From contig JBGTGP010000008.1 in assembly GCA_041746735.1 (NCBI GenBank), positions 1-64,000 of the forward strand: 64,000 nucleotides of DNA, given 5' to 3'. The position numbers were made by a program, and so were the translations under genes. Within the stretch, counting starts at the first letter, position 1. Every line of letters begins with the position of its first letter. This document shows, in pieces, positions 51,161-60,963 of this stretch. Source of the DNA: Opimibacter sp041746735 (GTDB taxonomy: Bacteria > Bacteroidota > Bacteroidia > Chitinophagales > Saprospiraceae). The notes under the pieces were generated by a model. That model was not told the origin of the DNA and did no database searches. It saw nothing but the letters and a program-made list of their open reading frames with translations.

Positions 51161-53289
51161 CAATGGTCATCATGCGCATGCGCCTGATAGTCGGCCACCA
51201 GTTTTTGCTGGATGTCCGAAGGCACCTGCTGATAGTCGGCAAGTTTCATGGAAAACTTGGCTTTGCCTTGTGTCAGAGATCGTAAGGTAGACGAATAGTC
51301 ATGCAATTCAGCCAAAGGTACCCGGGTCAGGATCTTCTGATAATGACCTTCCCGCTCCATCCCCATGATGATGGCTCTGCGGGTTTGCAGATCACCCATT
51401 ACATCGCCCATCACATCATCTGCGCAGAGAATGGACAGATCATAGATGGGTTCGAGGAGCTGAGGTCCGGCATGTTGGAAAGCCGTTTTGAAAGCCATGG
51501 TCCCGGCCAACTGGAAAGCCATATCATTGGAATCGACCGGGTGCATCTTGCCGTCGTAAACACATACCCGGATATCCCGGCAATGTGATCCGGTGAGCGG
51601 CCCTTCGGTCATTTTATTCATCACGCCTTTTTTGATCGCATTGCTGAATTTCGAGTCGATAGAGCCACCGACAATGCACCAGTAAAAAGCTAATGTCCCG
51701 CCCCAGGGCAATGATTCATACTCCCGGTTGCGCACATTCAGGCCGTCCGGATCGGGCATACCTTCATGATAGGGTTCGATCCGCATGTGGACTTCGGCAA
51801 ATTGTCCCGCACCACCGGTTTGTTTTTTATGACGGTACACTTCGTTGGCCACCCGGGTGATGGTCTCGCGATAGGGGATCCGGGGCGTTTCAAAGACCAT
51901 CTGAATACCGTATACCTTTTCCAGTCGGTATTTGATCAGATCCAGATGGAGTTGTCCCTGACCATGCAGCAGCATCTGTTTCAGTTCGGCCGAATGTTCG
52001 ATGAGCAGGGTCGGGTCTTCCTCATGCGTAATGTGGAGTGCCTTAGCCAGCTTTTCAATATCTCCTTTATTGGGCGGCGTTACCGCAACCCGGATACGGG
52101 GTTCCGGAAAATGGATTTCTTCGATAGCTGTTTCGACACCTTTAGCCACGAGCGTATTGTTGGTGCGACTTTCTTTGAGTTTGACGGTAACCCCCAGATC
52201 ACCGGCTTTGAGTTCATTGATGGCTTCCCGGGTTTTTCCTTCCGAGACGTAGATCTGGCTGATGCGTTCATGATTGCTGTTCGCCAGATTGATTAGATCA
52301 TCACCGGGTTTGAGGGTGCCGGAGTATACTTTGAAGTAGGAGACATTACCTACCTGAGGTTCGGAGATGGTTTTATAAATAAAGATCCGGGTAGGTCCTT
52401 TCGGATCGGGTGCTATAGTCTGACCGTTTGCGCTTTTGGGATGAGGTCTGTCCGCGGGAGAGGGTGCTACATCATTGATAAAGCCCATGATGCGACCACT
52501 GCCCATATTGAGTTTGCCGGAAGCACAGAATACCGGAAAGATTTGTTGATTGGCCAGCGCGATGGTGAGGCCTTTGGCGAGTTCTTCCTCGCTGAGGCTG
52601 CCTTCGTCAAAATATTTTTCCATGAGGTTTTCATCATTCTCAGCTGCGGCTTCTACCAGGATCTGATGCATAGCCTGTGCCCGTCCTACTTCGCTTTCAG
52701 GAATGGTCTTTTTGTCAGGCTTTCCGCCTTCTTTTGGGAAGACATACATCACCATCCGCAAAGCGTCTACGATGGTATTGAATCCTGAGCCACTGTTGAG
52801 TGGATATTGCACCGGAATGACCTTGGGGCCAAACCGGGATTGAATTTGTTCGAGGGCGGTGTCATAGTTTGCTTTGTCATGATCCATCTGGTTGATGACG
52901 AAGAGGCATGGAGTACCATAGTTTTCTACATATTCCCACAGGAGTTCGGTCCCCACTTCTACGCCATTGGCGGCATTGACGAGCATGACAGCGGTATCGG
53001 CGACTTTGAGAGAGGAGATGACTTCCCCTACAAAATCATCATAGCCGGGTGTATCGATGATGTTGATTTTATTGGTACGCCACTGGACGTGCATCAGGGC
53101 GCTAAAAAGGGAGTTGCCTCGTTCCTGTTCGATTTTGGTATAGTCGGAGGCGGTATTCTGGCCTTCGATGGTTCCTCTGCGATTGATGGCTCCGGACTCA
53201 AACAACATGCTTTCGACAAACAGTGTTTTGCCGGAGCCGCTATGACCGAGCAAGACCACATTCCGCAGGTTTTTCGTTTCGACACCCAT
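51160..53289 (-). CDS. Elongation factor G paralogue (FusA2-like)
   Basis: A 709-residue EF-G-family GTPase: P-loop GHSGSGKT (15-22), DTPG (79-82) and the guanine-specificity motif as NQMD (133-136) instead of NKMD. The region that is RGITI in canonical EF-G reads RGNSL. Domains II-V follow (GTLKPGDDLINLANSNHERI, CVVGGSIDSKFSNAIKKGVM). It is probably a divergent EF-G rather than the main translocase. It heads an operon with GT1 and the glutaredoxin protein. Confidence 0.92.
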   Translation of the reverse strand: MGVETKNLRNVVLLGHSGSGKTLFVESMLFESGAINRRGTIEGQNTASDYTKIEQERGNSLFSALMHVQWRTNKINIIDTPGYDDFVGEVISSLKVADTAVMLVNAANGVEVGTELLWEYVENYGTPCLFVINQMDHDKANYDTALEQIQSRFGPKVIPVQYPLNSGSGFNTIVDALRMVMYVFPKEGGKPDKKTIPESEVGRAQAMHQILVEAAAENDENLMEKYFDEGSLSEEELAKGLTIALANQQIFPVFCASGKLNMGSGRIMGFINDVAPSPADRPHPKSANGQTIAPDPKGPTRIFIYKTISEPQVGNVSYFKVYSGTLKPGDDLINLANSNHERISQIYVSEGKTREAINELKAGDLGVTVKLKESRTNNTLVAKGVETAIEEIHFPEPRIRVAVTPPNKGDIEKLAKALHITHEEDPTLLIEHSAELKQMLLHGQGQLHLDLIKYRLEKVYGIQMVFETPRIPYRETITRVANEVYRHKKQTGGAGQFAEVHMRIEPYHEGMPDPDGLNVRNREYESLPWGGTLAFYWCIVGGSIDSKFSNAIKKGVMNKMTEGPLTGSHCRDIRVCVYDGKMHPVDSNDMAFQLAGTMAFKTAFQHAGPQLLEPIYDLSILCADDVMGDVMGDLQTRRAIIMGMEREGHYQKILTRVPLAELHDYSSTLRSLTQGKAKFSMKLADYQQVPSDIQQKLVADYQAHAHDDH

Positions 53290-53685
53290 GAGTTCTGTAT
53301 TTTTTAGATGAGATGAATCATGCCTGAATCTGCTGATACCTCTGAAGGATCATGGTTTCAATGTAGGAGTAAGATTTTACTTACGGAAACCGAAGGCCGA
53401 TTTTTACCCGCCCTGATTTTGATCTGAAGAAAAAGGATAATATGTAGCGATCACACTCTGAGCAGAGATAGACTAGATATGAAACAAAAAAAAATATATG
53501 GATAGGAAGCGGTTGATTGGAAGGGAAAATGAATACTATTGTGTTCTAGCGTCGAAGGAGGATTTTTAGTTAACCTCAGTATGGCCACTCACTACTCACT
53601 ACTCACTACTCACCACTCACCACGGTTGCTGAGCTGTAGCACGAGGATGTGTCAAGCGGGTCGAAGCACACCACTCACCACTCAC
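53290..53685. repeat. 396-base spacer with heptamer runs and a 47-bp repeat copy
   Basis: From 53584 ACTCACT/ACTCACC runs flank a copy of the 47-bp element (53624-53670, one or two changes) also seen at 49207. The first 290 bases hold no gene or obvious structure. It separates the regulator gene from the EF-G-like gene. Confidence 0.85.
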
Positions 53686-54387
53686 CTACACCCCATCCAC
53701 CTCCAGCTTATATCCCACACCTTTCAGGGTCTTGATATAACGTTCTCCGACTTTTTCGCGAAGCTTGGAGATGTGGACATCAATGGTACGGCTCGCAATG
53801 GGTACGGAATAGCCCCAAACTTTATGGAACATTTCCTCCCGGGTGAAGACCTTGCCGGGCTGGGAAGCCAGCAACATCAGCACTTCAAATTCTTTCTTGG
53901 CCAACGTGATGATCTCATCATCAATCGTGACCTCATAGCTCCGGGGATGAATTTTGAGCGATCCGAAATCAAGGACTGTGGAAGTGGCGGAGGAAGGACG
54001 TGATGATTCTTTGCGCCGCATCAGGGCTTTGATCCGCGTGAGTAACAAACGTGGCCGGATGGGTTTTTGAATATAATCATCTGCTCCGGCTTCGAGACCG
54101 GCGATCTCGCTGTACTCTTCACTGCGGGCAGTCAGAAAGGCGACGAGGGTGTCTTTTAGTTTTTCATTCTTCCGCAGTTCATAGCAGGTTTCTACCCCAT
54201 CCATATCCGGCATCATGATATCCAGCAGGATCAGGTCAGGTACTTCCTGATCCGCGAGTTTGATTGCATCCTTACCGTTGGATGCCTGGATGGTGTTGAA
54301 TCCGTTGCGGGAGAGATTATAGTCAAGGAACTCAAGAATATCGGGTTCGTCATCCACGATGAGCACTTTTATCTTGTTGTCCGTCAT
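53686..54387 (-). CDS. OmpR/PhoB-family response regulator
   Basis: About 233 residues. Receiver domain: acidic Asp12/Asp13 and phospho-acceptor Asp56 in DLILLDIMMPDMDG, conserved Thr (AFLTARSE) and Lys (YIQKPIRP). Winged-helix DNA-binding domain from about residue 140: TLAKKEFEVLMLLASQPGKV, WGYSVPIASRTIDVHISKLR, then EKVGERYIKTLKGVGYKL. No sensor kinase is adjacent, so the partner must be elsewhere. The start at 54387 fits the receiver fold; a longer frame to 54447 adds no domain. Confidence 0.93.
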   Translation of the reverse strand: MTDNKIKVLIVDDEPDILEFLDYNLSRNGFNTIQASNGKDAIKLADQEVPDLILLDIMMPDMDGVETCYELRKNEKLKDTLVAFLTARSEEYSEIAGLEAGADDYIQKPIRPRLLLTRIKALMRRKESSRPSSATSTVLDFGSLKIHPRSYEVTIDDEIITLAKKEFEVLMLLASQPGKVFTREEMFHKVWGYSVPIASRTIDVHISKLREKVGERYIKTLKGVGYKLEVDGV

Positions 54388-54665
54388 GTCAAAAGGAGTT
54401 GTATAAACCGGGAAAGGGGAAGCGGATTGTGTGCTGGGCATGTGCAAATATCATAAGAATACTTCATCAGAAGGCTATTTATGACCCCGGACGCCCTATC
54501 CTGTCCTTCCTGTTTGCCGGCTCCGGGAGGGCTTTGTTAACCGAGTGTAAAGGTATATCCTGTGGTTATGAGTGTGTTGCTGAACGGGCCGCTGAAGTTG
54601 TAAACTCTTCGTAAAAATCCAGGGGGGTTGTAGGTGTCGAATTAACGAAATCTTGAGCCGGAAAA
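54388..54665. other. Divergent spacer upstream of the regulator and the surface protein
   Basis: 280 bases with no credible gene. One strong GC-rich stem (CCGGCTCCGGGAGG-type) occurs near 54515. It should include the promoter of the response regulator on the minus strand, but no clear box was found. Confidence 0.35.
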
Positions 54666-54698
54666 TTGGGTTTCCGGGTATGGGTGCAGGTACTTTTG
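54666..54698 (+). promoter_or_regulatory. Bacteroidota-type promoter of the repeat surface protein
   Basis: TTG at 54666-54668, 22 bases and TACTTTTG at 54691-54698. The spacing and box match the Bacteroidota consensus. It precedes the ATG at 54754 by about 55 bases; an in-frame GTG at 54703 lies only four bases behind the box and would be too close, which supports the later start. Confidence 0.55.
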
Positions 54699-54753
54699 CA
54701 CCGTGAAAAAAAGTCTAAAGCGCCATCCATTTCACATTTCCAAAACAGACAAC

Positions 54754-57700
54754 ATGAAATTATTTTTTACCCTTTGTACTTTTTTAATGGTCCTCGGGGC
54801 GTATGCCCAGCCGGTGATTCCGGTCGTGGACGCTGACCTGGAAGGCGGTCAGACGTATTTCTGGACGAAAGACAATGTATATCTGCTCGATGGTGTAGTC
54901 TTCCTCGAAGCCGGTGCGGAGCTCCATATCGAAGCCGGCACAGTGGTCAAGTTTACCGATCGCGCAGATGTAGGCAATCCATCAGCTCTTGTCATCACGG
55001 TAGGGGCCCAAATTTTTGCAGAAGGCACCGCAGAAGAGCCCATCATTTTCACGGCCGAAGCTGATGATGTTAATGATCCCTATGATCTGGGGCCATATGA
55101 CAATGCGCTTTGGGGCGGCATTGTGCTGTTGGGAAATGGAGTAACACAGAAAAACGGCAATAGTGTTGTCAACATAGAAGGAATACCCCTGTCCGAGCCT
55201 CGTGGCCAGTACGGTGGTACGGACAACGAAGATAATTCAGGCGTTTTGCGGTATATCTCCATCCGCCATGGCGGCCGGCAAATCGCATCCGGAAATGAAT
55301 TGAACGGACTTACATTGGGCGGCGTCGGAAGCGGTACCGTCATGGAGTATATCGAAGTGTATGCCAACTCAGATGATGGTATTGAATTCTTTGGAGGTGC
55401 ACCCAATCTCAAGTATGCAATAGTCGCCTTCGCAGAAGATGATTCTTTCGACTGGGATGAAGTCTATACCGGAAAAGGTCAATACTGGTTCTCGATCCAG
55501 CGTCCTGATATCGCAGATGCCGGAGGTGAATTGGATGGTACTACACCCGATGACCTGGTGCCGTACTCTAATCCTGTTGTATATAACTGGACACATATCG
55601 GTTCAGGTCCCGGAGCAGTAGCTTCCAACCCCGTTGGCCTTTTGCTTCGCGCAGGTACAGCCGGTACGATCGCCAACTCCATCGTGACCGAGATGAAAAA
55701 TAAAGCCATCGAAGTACAAGACAAAGATGCCGGCACAAATGACGCACACCAGAAACTGATCAACGGTGAGTTGCTGCTACCTTCTATCCTATTCTGGAAC
55801 AATGGCGCCAACACCACGCTTGATGCTTCAAGTACCGGTATCATCCGCGTGACATCTGGTCAGCCCAATCAGGATGATCCGACTGCCAGTGATCTGATCG
55901 CTCACCTCATCGCCAACAACAGCGGAATCGCAGATCCAGGTATACGCTCTGTCAGCCGGGATCAGGACAATGGACTGGATCCAAGACCTTCCCGAAGCAG
56001 CGCTGCATATACCAATCCATTATATGCTGTACCGAATGACGGTTTCTTTGACGAAGTCAATTTTGCCGGAGCATTCTCTTCTAATCCGGATCAACTCTGG
56101 ATCGCCGGATGGTCCACACTGGCCCGCAATGGTCACCTGAAGGATATCAATGCCGGTGGTGAGACCATCTATATCACCGACGCAGATCTTATCCCAGGGC
56201 AGACCTATACCTGGACGAGCAACAACACGTATATCCTGGACGGTGTCGTATTTGTAGAAACAGGTGCTGTACTCAATATCGAAGCCGGAACTGTTGTGAA
56301 ATTTACGGATCGGGCAGATGTAGGTAATCCTTCCGCCCTGGTTGTAACCGTAGGCGCGAAGATCTATGCAGAAGGCACTCCCGAAAACCCTATCATCTTT
56401 ACCGCCGAGGCCGATGATGTCAATGATCCCTATGATCTGGGACCCTATGACAATGCGCTATGGGGCGGTATTGTACTGCTTGGAAATGGAGTGACACAGA
56501 AAAATGGCAATAGTGTTGTCAACGTAGAAGGCATTCCTCTTTCTGAGCCCCGTGGTCAATACGGCGGTACAGACAATACCGATAACTCCGGTGTACTGAA
56601 GTATGTCTCTATCCGACATGGCGGCCGGCAGATTTCCTCCGGAAATGAATTGAATGGACTTACACTCGGCGGCGTCGGAAGCGGTACCGTCCTGGAGTAT
56701 ATCGAAGTATATGCCAACTCCGATGACGGCATAGAATTCTTCGGTGGTGCACCGAATCTCAAGTATGCTGTCGTGGCTTTTGCAGAAGATGATTCTTTTG
56801 ACTGGGATGAAGTATACACCGGCAACGGACAGTTCTGGTTCTCGATCCAACGCCCGGATATCGCAGATGCAGGTGGTGAACTGGATGGAACCACACCTGA
56901 TGATCTGGTGCCCTATTCCAATCCTGTCGTGTACAACTGGACACATATCGGCTCAGGTCCCGGAGCAGTAGCTTCTAACCCGGTAGGCTTGTTACTTCGC
57001 GCGGGTACAGCCGGCACGATCGCCAATTCCATCGTGACCGAGATGAAAAATAAAGCCATCGAAGTACAGGATAAAGATGCCGGTACCAATGATGCTCACC
57101 AGAAGTTGATCAATGGTGAAATTCACCTGCCTTCCATCTTGTTCTGGAACAATGGTGCTAACACGACACTCGATGCTACGTCAACAGGGATCATTCGGGT
57201 GACCTCAGGTCAGCCCAACCAGGATGATCCAACTGCCAGTGATCTGATCGCACATCTGATCGCCAACAACAGTGGAATTGTAGATCCGCGTATCCACTCC
57301 ATCAGCCGCGATCAGGACAATGGTCTGGATCCACGTCCCCGGTCAAGTGGAGCTGCTTATACTAACCCACGGGCTAACATACCCGCTGACCCATTTTTCA
57401 GTCAGGTGGATTATTGTGGTGCTTTTTCCGCCCATGCGAATGAATTGTGGATCGCCGGATGGACCACACTCGAGCGCAACGGTCACCTGGCTGACCCCAC
57501 AGTTGGCGTGAAAGAAGTCAAAGATGAGCAAATCGCATCCTGGCTGAAAGTATATCCCAATCCAGTTCCTGCAGGAGCCGGATTTACCATCGAGTCCACA
57601 TCTTCTGAGCCCCTTCGGATTGAAATCTTCAACCTGGATGGCCGGATGATGCATACGCAACTGATCCAATCCAGTCCTGTCTCCATCTTCACACAGAGCT

Positions 57701-57777
57701 ATCCTTCAGGAATGTATCTGATGAAGACCACGACGAAGGACGGAAGGTATTACACAAATAAAATCATTATCGAATGA
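54754..57777 (+). CDS. T9SS surface protein with a 450-residue duplicated domain
   Basis: About 1007 residues. Signal peptide MKLFFTLCTFLMVLGAYAQ, then two near-identical copies of about 450 residues (about 24-470 and 474-920), each with DGVVF(L/V)E(A/T)GA, VVKFTDRADVGNPSALV, NDPYDLGPYDNALWGGIVLL, SDDGIEFFGGAPNLKYA and FDWDEVYTG; the regular beta/turn pattern suggests a right-handed helix or propeller. A C-terminal type A sorting domain (LKVYPNPVPAGAGFTI, GMYLMKTTTKDG) ends it. The DNA is also repeated with a 1350-bp period. The TonB receptor follows after a terminator. Confidence 0.9.
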   Translation: MKLFFTLCTFLMVLGAYAQPVIPVVDADLEGGQTYFWTKDNVYLLDGVVFLEAGAELHIEAGTVVKFTDRADVGNPSALVITVGAQIFAEGTAEEPIIFTAEADDVNDPYDLGPYDNALWGGIVLLGNGVTQKNGNSVVNIEGIPLSEPRGQYGGTDNEDNSGVLRYISIRHGGRQIASGNELNGLTLGGVGSGTVMEYIEVYANSDDGIEFFGGAPNLKYAIVAFAEDDSFDWDEVYTGKGQYWFSIQRPDIADAGGELDGTTPDDLVPYSNPVVYNWTHIGSGPGAVASNPVGLLLRAGTAGTIANSIVTEMKNKAIEVQDKDAGTNDAHQKLINGELLLPSILFWNNGANTTLDASSTGIIRVTSGQPNQDDPTASDLIAHLIANNSGIADPGIRSVSRDQDNGLDPRPSRSSAAYTNPLYAVPNDGFFDEVNFAGAFSSNPDQLWIAGWSTLARNGHLKDINAGGETIYITDADLIPGQTYTWTSNNTYILDGVVFVETGAVLNIEAGTVVKFTDRADVGNPSALVVTVGAKIYAEGTPENPIIFTAEADDVNDPYDLGPYDNALWGGIVLLGNGVTQKNGNSVVNVEGIPLSEPRGQYGGTDNTDNSGVLKYVSIRHGGRQISSGNELNGLTLGGVGSGTVLEYIEVYANSDDGIEFFGGAPNLKYAVVAFAEDDSFDWDEVYTGNGQFWFSIQRPDIADAGGELDGTTPDDLVPYSNPVVYNWTHIGSGPGAVASNPVGLLLRAGTAGTIANSIVTEMKNKAIEVQDKDAGTNDAHQKLINGEIHLPSILFWNNGANTTLDATSTGIIRVTSGQPNQDDPTASDLIAHLIANNSGIVDPRIHSISRDQDNGLDPRPRSSGAAYTNPRANIPADPFFSQVDYCGAFSAHANELWIAGWTTLERNGHLADPTVGVKEVKDEQIASWLKVYPNPVPAGAGFTIESTSSEPLRIEIFNLDGRMMHTQLIQSSPVSIFTQSYPSGMYLMKTTTKDGRYYTNKIIIE
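54826..57525 (+). repeat. Two 1350-bp direct repeats within the surface-protein gene
   Basis: Identical landmarks recur 1350 bases apart: for example AATGATCCCTATGATCTGGG at about 55072 and 56422. Long stretches match base for base, with changes mostly at third positions, and the N- and C-terminal edges diverge. It is a recent or homogenised in-frame duplication. Confidence 0.9.
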
Positions 57778-57795
57778 TGCGGAACTAACGCATCG

Positions 57796-57845
57796 ACACC
57801 GGTGCAGAAGCAAATACCGATTGTTTCTGCACCGGTGTTTTTTAA
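57796..57845 (+). terminator. Terminator after the surface-protein gene
   Basis: A perfect 14-bp stem (ACACCGGTGCAGAA / TTCTGCACCGGTGT) with a 15-base loop, followed by TTTTTT. It separates the surface-protein gene from the receptor gene, though read-through is possible. Confidence 0.9.
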
Positions 57846-57869
57846 AATCTAAAGCAAATCCGTACAGCC

Positions 57870-60806
57870 ATGTATTCAAGTCTAAAGCAAATTTTCATAT
57901 TACCGGTGGTATTGCTATTGCTTGCCCCACTTTCCGCCCAAAAGGGTGTTTTAAGCGGAAAGGTATTTGATAAACAATCCGGCGAGACCCTGATCGGTGC
58001 CATCCTCGAAGTCAAACAACAAGGCGCTGCAGTAACCGGGGCTGCCACAGATATCGATGGCAACTACCTGCTCCAGTTAGATCCCGGCAACTATGAACTG
58101 GTGATCGCCTATCTCTCCTTTGCAAAATATACCGTTTCGGATATTGTCATCCGGCCCAGAGAGGTCACCACCCTCGATATAGCCCTGGAAGCAGAATCCG
58201 TATCCCTGGTTGAAATCGTGGTGAAAGCCGAAGCCGTTCGCTCTACAGAGGTCGCCCTTATCGCACTTCAACGCAATGCAGCCGGCATACAAGATGGCGT
58301 ATCCTCTCAGCAGATCAGCCGGACCGGAAGTTCCAATGCGGCAGATGCTATCCGTCAAATGCCCGCCGCCGTAGTCGAGGACGGACGTTTTATCGTCGTC
58401 CGCGGATTAGGTGACCGGTATTCCATCTCACAACTCAACGGAGTGACACTCCCCAGCACTGACCCATACCGGAACAGTACCAGTCTTGACCTTATTCCTT
58501 CCCAGATCATTGACAACATTATCTCCGTCAAGACCTTTACACCTGACCTGCCGGGTAATTTCTCCGGAGGCCTGATTAACATCAATACCAAAAGTATTCC
58601 GGACAAGTTTAACCTGTCTCTGGGTGTGTCCGCCAGCCACAATTCACAAGCATCTCTTATTGACCATTTTCAGGGACACAGCCAGACAGGCAAATATGAC
58701 TGGCTGGGATTTGATGACGGAAGCCGGGACCAGCCTGCTGCCCTGCTTGATCCTGCAGTTCGGAATCTCCTTTCGTCCAGTACCTACCTGACAGCCAGAC
58801 AACCCGGTAATGATGAGGTCCGCAGTATTTTTCATGAGACGTCTCGTGGCCTGAGCAATGCATTCATTCCCACTTCCACCACCACACCCGTTAATACCGG
58901 TTTCAACCTGTCCCTTGGCCACCGCTTTCCGGTCTTAGGCAAAGATTTCGGATTTACCCTTGCAGTCAATTACGCCTCCAACTATCAGCATTACGATAAT
59001 GGAGAGGTCGCGACATTTATCAACACCAACACCGATTTTCTTTTTCCCTACCAGCGTTTGCTGGAAAGCAAGAGCGTCCATAATCCCAGCCTCGGCGGAT
59101 TGTTCAATATGGCGTATAAATTATCCGACAATCATATCCTGAGTGGAAATGTCATGTTTAACAATGACGCAGAAATCATCTCCCGTTCACAACGAGGCGA
59201 TTTTCTGGGTCAGGTTTCTAACAGTCAGGCCGAGTTCAACACCAGTTCGGTGGAATTTGTGCAACGTCAGTTGGCCAATTACCAATTGAGTGGAAAACAT
59301 TTGTTCCCATCGTTGGCAAATATTCAAATCGACTGGAATGCCTCCGCTACACGATCGTTTCAGCACGAGCCGGATCTGCGTTATTTTGCTTTTACCAAAG
59401 TATGCGAGGACCAGGGAGGAGGTGAAGAAATTTGTGAATACTATATCAATAATGCGGAGATCGCTTTCCCATACCACTTTTTCCGTCGGCTGGAGGACAA
59501 AGGCTATGAAGGCAAGGTGGACATCACCATTCCGTTGCTAAACGGCAGGAATCTTTCGCAATCCCATCAGCTCAAGATCGGCGGTATGTATACCACGATG
59601 GACCGGAATTTTGAAGAATACCGGTACCAGTTGAATAATAGCGGGGTACCATCCAGTCTGAACTTTACCACCTTCAACGGAGATATGAATGCTTTTTGGG
59701 ATCCGTCAAATTTCGGGATTGTGGATACGCTCTTTCGTCCCGATGGCAGTGTCCAGCGCTACGTCACCGGCTATCATTATGTCAATCAGATCAACGCCCG
59801 GAATTTCTATACGGGTTCCAGCGCGATCACCTCAGCTTACGCGATGTTGACGTATAATTTGACCCGGTCACTCAAAGCCATCGGGGGCGTAAGGATGGAG
59901 CAAACGGATATGGAAGTCATCAGTATGGATCCTATGGTGCCGAAAGGCCGGATCGATCAGACGGATTTTCTATACTCGTTGAATCTGATCTACAATCTAT
60001 CAGAAAAGTCCAATATCCGGATGGCGGCCTCCCAGACATTAGCTCGTCCAAATATGCGGGAGTTGGCACCCTTCGAGCAGTTTGACACCAAGAATGGATT
60101 TTTCAATGTGGGAAATCCAAACCTCCAGCGGACCCTGATCCAGAATTATGATCTCCGTTTTGAAACCTATCCGGCAAGCGGAGAGATGATCGCGGTCAGC
60201 GCATTCGCCAAGCGCTTTGACAACCCGATTATCAGGGCGTTTAATCCCAGAGCGACCATTCCGGAGTTGTCCTTTATCAATGTGGATGAAGCATTCGTCA
60301 TCGGGGCCGAACTGGAGCTCCGGAAAGCACTCGGCTTTATCACGCCTGGGCTGAAACATTTCTATTTCAATACCAACCTCGCCCTGATTCATTCCTCCTA
60401 TGATATTCCGGAAGATGAGTTGCAAAACTCCCGCAATATCGACCCCGAGTATGATCAGACCACACGGCCGTTTCAGGGTCAGGCCCCCTTTATCGTGAAT
60501 GCAATCTTGTCGTACATCAAACCGGAATCCGGTCTGGAGATGGCACTATCCTACAATATATCCGGGCAGCGGCTCTACAACATATCGCTGTTTGCTACGC
60601 CTGACGTCTACGAACAACCTGTATCGATGCTCAATTTCAAAGCATCCAAACGGATCGGAAGAAACTATCAGATGAGTTTCACCGCCCGCAATATCCTGAA
60701 CCCTACGTTGATGAAGACCCTTGATTTTAATGGTACATCCTATGCTGCTGAGTCCTTTAAGCTGGGGCGCACATTGGGTGTAAGTCTGGTGTATCAGATC
60801 AGATAA
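57870..60806 (+). CDS. TonB-dependent outer-membrane receptor
   Basis: A 978-residue receptor: signal peptide to about residue 27 (LLLLAPLSAQ), CarboxypepD_reg-like domain (GKVFDKQSGETLIGAILEVK, about 30-110), plug domain (ADAIRQMPAAVVEDGRFIVV, RGLGDRYSISQLNGVTLPST) and a 22-strand-type barrel ending with the canonical C-terminal aromatic strand LGRTLGVSLVYQIR. It imports an unknown ligand, powered by TonB. A TonB-like gene follows, so a dedicated transport set with the preceding secreted protein is plausible but unproven. Confidence 0.93.
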   Translation: MYSSLKQIFILPVVLLLLAPLSAQKGVLSGKVFDKQSGETLIGAILEVKQQGAAVTGAATDIDGNYLLQLDPGNYELVIAYLSFAKYTVSDIVIRPREVTTLDIALEAESVSLVEIVVKAEAVRSTEVALIALQRNAAGIQDGVSSQQISRTGSSNAADAIRQMPAAVVEDGRFIVVRGLGDRYSISQLNGVTLPSTDPYRNSTSLDLIPSQIIDNIISVKTFTPDLPGNFSGGLININTKSIPDKFNLSLGVSASHNSQASLIDHFQGHSQTGKYDWLGFDDGSRDQPAALLDPAVRNLLSSSTYLTARQPGNDEVRSIFHETSRGLSNAFIPTSTTTPVNTGFNLSLGHRFPVLGKDFGFTLAVNYASNYQHYDNGEVATFINTNTDFLFPYQRLLESKSVHNPSLGGLFNMAYKLSDNHILSGNVMFNNDAEIISRSQRGDFLGQVSNSQAEFNTSSVEFVQRQLANYQLSGKHLFPSLANIQIDWNASATRSFQHEPDLRYFAFTKVCEDQGGGEEICEYYINNAEIAFPYHFFRRLEDKGYEGKVDITIPLLNGRNLSQSHQLKIGGMYTTMDRNFEEYRYQLNNSGVPSSLNFTTFNGDMNAFWDPSNFGIVDTLFRPDGSVQRYVTGYHYVNQINARNFYTGSSAITSAYAMLTYNLTRSLKAIGGVRMEQTDMEVISMDPMVPKGRIDQTDFLYSLNLIYNLSEKSNIRMAASQTLARPNMRELAPFEQFDTKNGFFNVGNPNLQRTLIQNYDLRFETYPASGEMIAVSAFAKRFDNPIIRAFNPRATIPELSFINVDEAFVIGAELELRKALGFITPGLKHFYFNTNLALIHSSYDIPEDELQNSRNIDPEYDQTTRPFQGQAPFIVNAILSYIKPESGLEMALSYNISGQRLYNISLFATPDVYEQPVSMLNFKASKRIGRNYQMSFTARNILNPTLMKTLDFNGTSYAAESFKLGRTLGVSLVYQIR

Positions 60807-60856
60807 TCAGGTACGTCAACTACTCATTTGGCTTTAGATTTTTTTTATTATCGGTA

Positions 60857-60887
60857 CCCCGGAGTCCTCAGGATTCCGGGGGTTTTT
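60857..60887 (+). terminator. Terminator after the TonB-dependent receptor
   Basis: An 11-bp stem with one wobble pair (CCCCGGAGTCC / GGATTCCGGGG), three-base loop, followed by GTTTTTG. It lies 50 bases behind the receptor gene. Confidence 0.82.
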
Positions 60888-60963
60888 GTTTCTTGACGGC
60901 CTTAACCTGAAAAAAGGGTTACAATAGGGAGATTATTCATTCGTTTATGCTGTTATACAACCT

